Shown in pieces: positions 34,716 through 40,965 of a DNA stretch of 64,000 bases. The notes beneath the pieces are model-generated. The model saw only the letters and a list, made by a program, of their open reading frames with translations, made no database searches and had not been told where the DNA came from. The first letter of the stretch is position 1, and every line of letters starts with the position of its first letter. The position numbers were made by a program, and so were the translations under genes. Source of the DNA: Flavipsychrobacter sp. (GTDB taxonomy: Bacteria; Bacteroidota; Bacteroidia; Chitinophagales; Chitinophagaceae); the NCBI GenBank assembly GCA_016786615.1, contig JAEUVX010000002.1:372001-436000 (forward strand), in the 5' to 3' direction.

Positions 34716-34759
34716 CAAAAGTCAGCTAGTTTATTTTCAGGATATATGATTTATATCAG
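34716..34759 (-). promoter_or_regulatory. Crp/Fnr-type operator and promoter of the 599-aa protein gene
   Basis: TGAT-TTAT-ATCA (34747-34758; full core ATGAT-N4-ATCAG) is centred 33 bp from the centre of GACTTTTG (34723-34716), a one-mismatch -7 box on the minus strand. The ATG follows 30 bp after the -7 box. Confidence 0.65.
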
Positions 34760-34910
34760 GTTGTCATCTATTTTTATTTAAAACAAGCATTAAAGAATGT
34801 ATACAAAAGGTAATCCCATCAAGACCGGAACCGACGTTGGCTTGATTTCACCAGTATTAGGCTTTTATTTCTCTAACATTTAGCAAAAAAATACCGAACC
34901 ATCCGAAACA

Positions 34911-35021
34911 ATGAATATATATGAGTTTACATTGGATAATAGCTTTAGTCAATTAAAAGAGTGGACGATTAGGTCTAATTCGAAACTCAGTCATTTTTTA
35001 ATACTGCAAAAGTATTTCTAA
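34911..35021 (+). CDS. Possible 36-aa peptide
   Basis: An open frame starting MNIYEFTLDNSFSQLKEW and ending LILQKYF. The composition is protein-like, and the ATG follows an A-rich leader. There is no family match and no clear ribosome site, so it may be chance or a remnant of a larger gene. It lies immediately before the att-like repeat at 35050. Confidence 0.25.
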   Translation: MNIYEFTLDNSFSQLKEWTIRSNSKLSHFLILQKYF

Positions 35022-35049
35022 CTCATCTATTAAGTTCGAACTATCGTTA

Positions 35050-35060
35050 GTTCTGGGCAC
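35050..35060 (+). repeat. Second copy of the tRNA-Leu 3' end, att-like site
   Basis: GTTCTGGGCAC at 35050-35060 repeats 17250-17260 exactly, in the same orientation and 17800 bp away. It is followed by a terminator-type hairpin and by direct repeats with 11-bp period, as at the left site. No integrase gene adjoins it. Confidence 0.5.
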
Positions 35061-35078
35061 ACAACCAAATCTTAAAGT

Positions 35079-35102
35079 CCTTGTAAACACTGGTTTGCAG
35101 GG
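35079..35102 (+). terminator. Intrinsic terminator next to the att-like repeat
   Basis: CCTTGTAAAC (35079-35088) pairs with GTTTGCAGGG (35093-35102), with two G-U pairs and an ACTG loop, followed by GCTTTTTGTTTT. It stands in the same relation to the GGGCAC repeat as the tRNA terminator at 17274-17296. Confidence 0.7.
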
Positions 35103-35117
35103 GCTTTTTGTTTTACC

Positions 35118-35138
35118 ACGTAACCAAAACGTAACCAA
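35118..35138. repeat. Direct repeats ACGTAACCAA, candidate recombinase arm sites
   Basis: ACGTAACCAA at 35118-35127 and 35129-35138 repeats with an 11-bp period, matching the period of the repeats near the integrase (17083-17103) though not their sequence. From here to 35425 I see no gene. Confidence 0.4.
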
Positions 35139-35425
35139 GCCATCAAAAAAGCTCCGTTTTTACTCAAATTTCACCTCAAAAAACGTTCCTGACACAAACA
35201 TATTAAAGCAGGATATATAGTCCAAGAGACGTCTTAAAATTATCAAGCACCGAAAAACGTTCTTTAGCGTTTAAACTGCATAACCGTAATAATGTTTAAC
35301 ACGTTCCGTTTGCGTTCTGCAATTGTGGCTCTATTAGAGACAATCACCTGATGATAATGCCTCTAAAGAAGATAATAAGCTAATGCTGGAGTTATAAAAT
35401 ATGCATACAATATGATGAATTGTTA

Positions 35426-35692
35426 TTATGCCCATTCAATCTTGGATAATTGTCCGGGTGTAGCAATGCCTACTATCAGGCAATTACTCATAAAAATACT
35501 TGTATTCAGCTTTAGTACAGCAGCGAAAGCAGCAGTATCTTGCTCCATATCTACATAAGCATACCCGCGAGAACGGCGTGTAATCTTATCAACCATGATG
35601 CGTAGTTTCTTAATAACACCATAGCCGGCAAACAATTCCTTCAATTCCCTTTCTGTAGTTATTTTACTCAGATTTCCTACAAACAATACCAT
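35426..35692 (-). CDS. RRM-domain RNA-binding protein
   Basis: An 88-aa single RRM protein. RNP2 is LFVGNL at the N-terminus and RNP1 is RGYAYVDM (about 42-49), in the standard beta-alpha-beta-beta-alpha-beta order. It probably binds single-stranded RNA and may influence translation or stability, as for other small bacterial RRM proteins. The second half is somewhat divergent (SNCLIVGIATPGQLSKIEWA) and lacks the Gly-rich tail common in such proteins. It stands alone. Confidence 0.85.
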   Translation of the reverse strand: MVLFVGNLSKITTERELKELFAGYGVIKKLRIMVDKITRRSRGYAYVDMEQDTAAFAAVLKLNTSIFMSNCLIVGIATPGQLSKIEWA

Positions 35693-36463
35693 GACTAAAA
35701 TTTAATAAATGAACACTAAAGGCGCTTCCTATGAAATTAGATTAAATTTTCTGAAAAAATTAATAAATCTGACATTAACAATTATAATAACTCAACTTCA
35801 CTAAAATACGGGTAATGATTACCGCCAACGAAGTTTACAGAAAATAAAAGAAATCAGCAGCAGGACACTAAGCTTCAGATCCGCTATAAGTGTTGCTGGT
35901 ATAGCTTTAAAAATACAGCTATTGCGTGAACAGGTATTGCCTATGCAGACAGAATTAAAAGACATGAGGCTTATTAAGTATGAAGAGCCTGCTCCTGTTA
36001 CCGTAACATTAAGCCCACCGACTACTTGAGTACCTCTAAAATGAGTAGGTTGGTAAAACTGCGAAATACTCAAAACAGGAAATAAGAACTTGCTGCATAT
36101 TACGAAAGCAGTCACACCTGTTGTAATAATATCCTTCAAAGACGATACTGGACGTATAACGAACATTGAAATAAAGGTTAAATACTAAACCTACACCAAC
36201 ATTAAATAAAAAACACTTATGTAATCGTAAGCCCTTCTGGTTTTTCTCTTACCCGTCAGAACTTGAATTTGAGCCCCCTTGATTAATAGTCAGAATTTTG
36301 TGTTTGTTGTAGTTAAACGTTAATTTTGAATATTCATAAACGATGCAGTAAATACAATACTTTCAGCCAATTTTACCGGATAAAAAACATACAGTAAACA
36401 AGGTATAGCCACACCATTGGTGGCAAGTGTAACAGAAGGCATAACGTAATAACATATAAAACA
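35693..36463. other. 770-bp stretch without a recognisable gene
   Basis: The only sizeable frame (minus strand 35819-36166) has no family resemblance and an implausible composition. The stretch may be a decayed part of the accessory zone. A region just upstream of the Crp/Fnr gene (from about 36280) is AT-rich and probably holds its promoter, but I could not fix a TAnnTTTG box with confidence. Confidence 0.35.
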
Positions 36464-37039
36464 ATGCAAGACATACTATTCGACTTTATGTCAAAATACA
36501 TTTCTCTGACAGAAGAGGAGAAGAACGTAATACTTTCGTTAGATATATTCCACGCTGTTAAAAAAGGGACTATTTTACTCAAAGAAGGACAAAAATCAAA
36601 AAACAGTTACTTTGTACTGAAAGGCTGCATCAGAACATACTACGTTATAGATAGCGAAGAAAAAACTACTGCCTTCTACACAGAAATGGAAGCCCTGACT
36701 CCACCTTGCGTAGTAACCAAAACTCCGTCGGACTATTATATAAGTTGTGTAGAAGATACACTGCTTACCATTACAAGCGCTGATATGGAAGCCGAAATAA
36801 ACAGTAAGTTTCCAAAGTTTGATACCATGTGCAGACTACTATCCGAAGAACTTTTGGCTAAACAGCGAATAGACTTCGATGAATTCAAGACATCTTCACC
36901 CGAACAACGATACTTAAACCTGCTGGAGAAAAGACCAGACCTGATACAGCGCGTACCGCAGTATCAGCTAGCCAGCTACTTAGGCATCAAACCCGAATCT
37001 TTAAGCAGGCTAAGGGCAAGGATTACCGAGAAAAAATAA
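36464..37039 (+). CDS. Crp/Fnr-family transcription regulator
   Basis: A 191-aa regulator with an N-terminal cyclic-nucleotide-type beta-roll (about 25-105, FVLKGCIRTYYVIDSEEKTT) and a C-terminal HTH. The recognition helix reads KPESLSRLRARI with Glu178, Ser181 and Arg182, the E-xx-SR pattern that in FNR contacts TGA half-sites. It is therefore a candidate for the ATGAY-N4-RTCAT operators of the nearby nos region. No N-terminal Cys cluster for Fe-S is visible, so a different signal (heme/NO, nucleotide, or none) would be needed. Many Bacteroidota paralogs share this helix, so the link is an inference. Confidence 0.9.
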   Translation: MQDILFDFMSKYISLTEEEKNVILSLDIFHAVKKGTILLKEGQKSKNSYFVLKGCIRTYYVIDSEEKTTAFYTEMEALTPPCVVTKTPSDYYISCVEDTLLTITSADMEAEINSKFPKFDTMCRLLSEELLAKQRIDFDEFKTSSPEQRYLNLLEKRPDLIQRVPQYQLASYLGIKPESLSRLRARITEKK

Positions 37040-37058
37040 AGAGTACGGTTCATTTCTT

Positions 37059-37103
37059 AACTAAAGTGAACGAGTTGTGGCATCTTGCCAATCTACTTTT
37101 GCA
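37059..37103 (+). promoter_or_regulatory. Promoter of tandem gene A (copy 1 of a 45-bp repeat)
   Basis: This 45-bp segment and 37791-37835 match at 42 positions. Each ends in the -7 box TACTTTTG (37094-37101 here), about 30 bp before the ATG, with GAGTTGTGG as the likely -33 region. Confidence 0.75.
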
Positions 37104-37130
37104 TATCATTTAACGATTACTAATATTGAT

Positions 37131-37754
37131 ATGCAAAAGAGAATTTTGTTCACTTGTCTTGTCATAATGATGACAAGCACGCTCCAACTCAAAGCCCAAT
37201 CAGACAAACAAGACAGCAATTTCAAAAGGTTTTACATAGGCAGTTCATTGTATATGTTAGGGAATTTTATACCTAACGACAAAAACAGGCCTGAGTACGT
37301 ACAACTGAATGTTGGATACAGGCTAACGCCAAAAGACGTTGTTTCCATTGAATTTAAAAGATCTGTTTACGCCTGGCCAATAGGCATCCCTTTCGGCCCA
37401 TCGTTTGACGGCCCCGGGCTAAACTATCCCGGACGTGCACGCATACTTGCACCTACTATAGGCTACCAACGCTTTTGGTGGAAAGGAGCCTACACATCTG
37501 TATATGCATTGAATGCTTTTGAAAAGTACATGGATGAGAACAAAAAGAAGATAGGCAACGGCTACACGTTATACTTGAACGCCCATGTGGGTTACCAGTT
37601 TAAGTTCTTTAAAAACCGCTTCTTTTTTGAACCCGCTATCGGTGTTAGCTATTGGCCTGTAAGGACCGGTGTACCCGAATCATTTAAACCTGTAGAGAAA
37701 AAATGGCCTAACTACTTTATTCAGCCGGGGCTTCACTTCGGATTTAATTTTTAG
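37131..37754 (+). CDS. Secreted beta-barrel-like protein, tandem copy A
   Basis: A 207-aa protein from ATG 37131; an earlier in-frame ATG at 37077 lies inside the promoter repeat and is unlikely. The Sec signal is MQKRILFTCLVIMM. The mature part alternates short strands and aromatic residues (FYIGSSLYMLGN, YVQLNVGYRLTPKDVVSIEF) and ends FIQPGLHFGFNF, like a small outer-membrane barrel. It is a paralog of 37864-38487, same length. No named family. The preceding Crp/Fnr gene is 92 bp away. Confidence 0.7.
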   Translation: MQKRILFTCLVIMMTSTLQLKAQSDKQDSNFKRFYIGSSLYMLGNFIPNDKNRPEYVQLNVGYRLTPKDVVSIEFKRSVYAWPIGIPFGPSFDGPGLNYPGRARILAPTIGYQRFWWKGAYTSVYALNAFEKYMDENKKKIGNGYTLYLNAHVGYQFKFFKNRFFFEPAIGVSYWPVRTGVPESFKPVEKKWPNYFIQPGLHFGFNF

Positions 37755-37790
37755 AAAAAACGCTTACAATAAAGCTCCCACATATTTATT

Positions 37791-37835
37791 AACTTAAGTG
37801 AACGAGTTGTGGCATATTGTCAATCTACTTTTGCA
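37791..37835 (+). promoter_or_regulatory. Promoter of tandem gene B (copy 2 of the 45-bp repeat)
   Basis: Second copy of the promoter at 37059-37103, with three differences. The -7 box TACTTTTG is at 37826-37833 and the ATG follows 30 bp later. Confidence 0.75.
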
Positions 37836-37863
37836 GCACAACTAAATATCAATAAGAATAGAA

Positions 37864-38487
37864 ATGCAAAAGAACTTTTTACTGATTGGCTTTATCTTGA
37901 TGATGACATGTACGCTAAACGTGAATGCACAGTATGCCAAAACAGACAGTACTTATAAAAAGTGCTTTGTAGGTAGCACTTTGTTTCTGCTGGGAAATCT
38001 TTCGACCACCAACCCACCGGGCTTTGCGCAGCTGAATCTGGGCTATCGCCTGACAAGAAGAGATGTTATTTCTCTGGAACTGATAACATGGAAACATGCC
38101 TGGCCGCTTGGCATCAACCCATTCTACAATAAGTCGTACGGAAAACCTGAAGAGAAGTTTCCTGGCTATATACGCGAGTATGGAATTGGGCTGGCTTATC
38201 AGAGGTATTTGTGGAAAGGTCTTTATGTAGCCGTACATGCAATGCCTATGTGGCAAACATTTAAGAATGACAAAGGCGATAAAGTGGGTAGTGGCTTTAT
38301 CATATTCAACACGTATAGGGTTGGCTTTCACGTTAAACTTCTGAAGGACAGGTTTTTCATAGAACCATCGCTTGGTGTTGCAGGCCGTGCTTATTACTCA
38401 AAAATGCCTGCAGGCTTTAAAGAACAAGATGACAAGTGGCCTAAATGGACACCTGAACCGGGGCTACATTTCGGATACAATTTTTAA
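37864..38487 (+). CDS. Secreted beta-barrel-like protein, tandem copy B
   Basis: A 207-aa paralog of the preceding gene with the same architecture: Sec signal MQKNFLLIGFILMM, then FVGSTLFLLGNLS, FAQLNLGYRLTRRDVISLEL and a C-terminus PEPGLHFGYNF. The two proteins share motif order and length but differ substantially in loops (here a Gly/Pro loop replaces FGPSFDGPG). The duplication includes the promoter, so both are probably controlled alike. It was followed by DUF6326-like membrane genes, which may share its transcript. Confidence 0.7.
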   Translation: MQKNFLLIGFILMMTCTLNVNAQYAKTDSTYKKCFVGSTLFLLGNLSTTNPPGFAQLNLGYRLTRRDVISLELITWKHAWPLGINPFYNKSYGKPEEKFPGYIREYGIGLAYQRYLWKGLYVAVHAMPMWQTFKNDKGDKVGSGFIIFNTYRVGFHVKLLKDRFFIEPSLGVAGRAYYSKMPAGFKEQDDKWPKWTPEPGLHFGYNF

Positions 38488-38497
38488 ATGATCATTT

Positions 38498-38938
38498 ATG
38501 AATGCACAGCACACGTCACAAACCTCATTTGAAGACACCAAAGTGAATGTTAAACTCAAGCTCGCTGCACTGTGGACGAGCTTGATGTTTCTCATTATCT
38601 ACATTGATTATTTCGCGTTATACATGCCAAATAATATAGAAAATATCCTGAAAGGCAAAGTTTTTGTATTCGATATTACGCAGGGATTTCTTGTCGGAAC
38701 ACTTACAGTAGTAACAATTCCTGCACTGATGATTTTCTTATGTGTTGCACTGCCGGCAAAAGCTAACCGCATGGTAAACATCATTATTGCCGCGGTGAAT
38801 ATTCCCCTTATGTTGTTTAATCTGGCAGGAGAGGCTTGGGCACATATGGTATTGGGCGCTGCTATAGAAGTGGTTCTTCTTTTGCTCGTTATATACTATG
38901 CGTGGAAGTGGCCACGGGTTGAGAATAGTCAATCTTGA
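38498..38938 (+). CDS. Four-TM membrane protein, DUF6326-like
   Basis: A 146-aa membrane protein with four predicted helices (about 22-42, 60-82, 90-112, 118-138) and a KVNVKLKLAALWTSLMFLII start typical of DUF6326-type proteins. A conserved stretch is FNLAGEAWAHMVLGAAIEV. Function unknown. It starts 10 bp after the preceding stop, so it may be co-transcribed with tandem copy B. A truncated relative lies at 39217-39441. Confidence 0.75.
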   Translation: MNAQHTSQTSFEDTKVNVKLKLAALWTSLMFLIIYIDYFALYMPNNIENILKGKVFVFDITQGFLVGTLTVVTIPALMIFLCVALPAKANRMVNIIIAAVNIPLMLFNLAGEAWAHMVLGAAIEVVLLLLVIYYAWKWPRVENSQS

Positions 38939-38997
38939 AATAAGTGTACAAAGAACAGTTCATTTTTTCCCGCTGTTCATAATAATCTTTAAGACGT

Positions 38998-39195
38998 ATG
39001 AAAAAGATAAATAAAGAAAAGTTGTTGTTAATAATAACTGGCTTGATACTGCTATACTCCGACGTAATATTTAAGCAGTTTTATCCATTAAATGACTTTA
39101 CAAGCGGAGTAACAAAGGGGCTAGGTATCGTTGTTTTGATAAGATTTTTTGCAATCATGTACAGGAAAAAGAATCCTATAGAAAGGAGCAACTGA
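38998..39195 (+). CDS. Small two-TM protein, unknown
   Basis: A 65-aa protein starting MKKINKEKLLLIITGLILLY with a second hydrophobic stretch GLGIVVLIRFFAIMY. It has a credible ATG and A-rich leader, and no family match. It lies between the DUF6326-like gene and its truncated relative. Confidence 0.45.
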   Translation: MKKINKEKLLLIITGLILLYSDVIFKQFYPLNDFTSGVTKGLGIVVLIRFFAIMYRKKNPIERSN

Positions 39196-39216
39196 ATTGA
39201 TGGTTAAACTTGAATA

Positions 39217-39441
39217 ATGTTTTTCGCCGTTGTTGCCTTGTTGTACATACCATTTACATTGATAAATCTGGTGGGATTGGTATGGGAGCATATGGTCTTT
39301 GCCGCTATTGTAGAAGTGGTTCTTCTTTGTCTGGTTATCCGTTATTCATGGAAATGTCCACGTATTGAAATACGAAAAAACAAGAGCAAAAAACCTTATG
39401 AAAATTGCACGAATTTAGCCCGACAGATTATTTTCTTTTAA
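39217..39441 (+). pseudogene. C-terminal remnant of a DUF6326-like gene
   Basis: The frame encodes VALLYIPFTLINLVGLVWEH and MVFAAIVEVVLLCLVIRYSW, which aligns with the last third of the protein at 38498-38938 (NIPLMLFNLAGEAWAHMVLG and what follows). The N-terminal helices are missing. The tail after KCPRIEIRK is unrelated. It is best read as a truncated paralog; a short functional protein is less likely. Confidence 0.6.
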
Positions 39442-39525
39442 TTATTTAATCTTTAAACGTTGGCATTGCCTTGAAGCTGCACAAAAAGGTTCTTCTGTAA
39501 ATTCAGTGGTTGAAATAAGGTATTA
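39442..39525 (-). pseudogene. Fragment similar to the 599-aa NMO-like gene
   Basis: About 84 bp matches 33394-33477 in the 32887-34686 gene, by eye at roughly 85-90 percent identity (for example TTGCCTTGAAGCTG and GAAATAAGGTATT in both, and CTTTAAA near the start). Orientation is the same as the parent gene. No flanking homology was seen on either side, so it looks like the remains of a deleted paralog joined to the DUF6326 remnant. The rest of 39526-39612 shows nothing. Confidence 0.7.
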
Positions 39526-39612
39526 TGAATAGATAGTTAGTTTACTATTAACAGCTACTATAATTAATTTTAATGATGTTAACATATATTACAAGTAATC
39601 TCCAAAAATAAC

Positions 39613-40026
39613 ATGTCTATAAAAAAAATTGTATCTGCTTTATCGCTCACACCACGACGTCTTTTTTTAATAGATGGCATTGGTGCAATTATCAGTGCAT
39701 TATTATTATCAATATTACTGGGACAAAACTTTGCGTTTTTTGGTATGCCGCAAGAGGTATTATATAAACTTGCAGCACTTGCAGGCATATTTGCCATATA
39801 TTCCATTTCGTGCCATTTGCTGTTACGAAGCTTTTACAAACCCTTCCTGCTGATAATAGCCATTGCAAATTTGTTATATTGCTGCATTACATTGGTGCTG
39901 ATGTATAAATTCTTTCACGAGCTTACGGTAGCAGGTATATTGTATTTCGTAGCAGAAAAGATTGCAGTGTGCAGCATCGTGTATATTGAATTTATAGCCA
40001 TAAAAAAACAAAGCCATACTATATAA
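39613..40026 (+). CDS. Four-TM membrane protein, unknown
   Basis: A 137-aa protein with predicted helices near 17-37, 48-68, 76-96 and 105-127. It starts MSIKKIVSALSLTPRRLFLI. No family is recognised. The ATG has an A-rich leader typical of this genome. It ends in a hairpin shared with the convergent gene at 40060-40827. Confidence 0.6.
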   Translation: MSIKKIVSALSLTPRRLFLIDGIGAIISALLLSILLGQNFAFFGMPQEVLYKLAALAGIFAIYSISCHLLLRSFYKPFLLIIAIANLLYCCITLVLMYKFFHELTVAGILYFVAEKIAVCSIVYIEFIAIKKQSHTI

Positions 40027-40037
40027 GCATGGCTTTG
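40009..40037. terminator. Bidirectional terminator
   Basis: CAAAGCCAT (40009-40017) pairs with ATGGCTTTG (40029-40037) over an 11-nt loop. The left side has seven As, giving a T-run on the minus strand. It overlaps the end of the rightward gene and serves the leftward gene ending at 40060. Confidence 0.7.
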
Positions 40038-40059
40038 TCTGTATCATCTGAAACAGTAT

Positions 40060-40827
40060 TTATTTTTTAGTACCTGTAGAGTATTTTATAGTACCATCTT
40101 TCAGCATTTGAGGTGTAACTTTAAAAGCAACCACTCCTTTTTTGCCGTTGGCATCGCTACTGTATATTTCATCACCTACCTTCAGCGCACTAAACTTTTT
40201 GGTTTCATTTTTCATGATGTGAATTGATGCACTACCCTGCTTCAGGTATATATCACTACCCGAATCGTTGAAGATAGAAACAGAACCTTTTTGTGCACTA
40301 CCATCATTATTTTTTGCTGTACTGCCCTCTGCAGGCAATGATGCTTTTGCCGCACGCACCTGTTCTAAAAACATTTTCGCTTCGCTTTCTTCAGCAAATG
40401 ATATTTCTACTGGCATTGCACCGCTTATCTGCCTTAGACCATCGCCTCTGCCGCATATCAGCTCCTCAAAATAATATTGCTCCCCAGATAGTATCTGGAA
40501 GGTTACTTTATTAATTTTCTGGTTGCCGTTCATCCAATCGAACACACCAGTTGCGTAGGTTGTAAAGTCGATATTTCGAATCCCTACATGCCATTTTTTC
40601 ATGACCATTACTGCACCCTGGCTATCGGTACGAAAAACGGTATATATAACTGAGTCGTCCTTCACAGCTGCATAGATGTTGCGGGTAATACCATCATAGT
40701 CGTCGAGGTAGGTTACTGTCTTTTTACCTTCAGCTGTCATTGTTATTCCATCACATTCCTTAGCATCCTGTGCATTGGCCATAATAGCGCTGCACATGAT
40801 GGTTGCTGTAGCAATAATCAGTTTCAT
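40060..40827 (-). CDS. Secreted protein of unknown function
   Basis: A 255-aa protein with a Sec signal (IIATATIMCSAIMANA). The first domain (about 20-150) is beta-rich (KTVTYLDDYDGITRNIYAA). A low-complexity linker (AEGSTAKNNDGSAQKG) leads to a second small domain, SVSIFNDSGSDIYLKQGSAS, that resembles a short beta-sandwich. Two Cys residues (KECDG and LICGRG) may form a disulfide. No named family is recognised. Confidence 0.65.
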   Translation of the reverse strand: MKLIIATATIMCSAIMANAQDAKECDGITMTAEGKKTVTYLDDYDGITRNIYAAVKDDSVIYTVFRTDSQGAVMVMKKWHVGIRNIDFTTYATGVFDWMNGNQKINKVTFQILSGEQYYFEELICGRGDGLRQISGAMPVEISFAEESEAKMFLEQVRAAKASLPAEGSTAKNNDGSAQKGSVSIFNDSGSDIYLKQGSASIHIMKNETKKFSALKVGDEIYSSDANGKKGVVAFKVTPQMLKDGTIKYSTGTKK

Positions 40828-40965
40828 AAGTTCTTATTTTCCACAAATGAACATGAGTATGGCAGCAAAACAAAGTGCTGATTCACCAAACCTGTTATTG
40901 GGTTCACAAAAGGCTTTAATTAGTTACGAACAAAATAAAGCCACACTGTTTGCGTGACCGTTTTA

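Noticed and set aside
35819-36166. 115-aa minus-strand frame in the intergenic gap
   Set aside because: No recognisable domain, no good start signal, odd composition; more likely decayed DNA.
39217-39441. Independent small functional membrane protein
   Set aside because: Matches only the C-terminal part of the neighbouring DUF6326-like protein and ends in unrelated residues, so a remnant is more likely.
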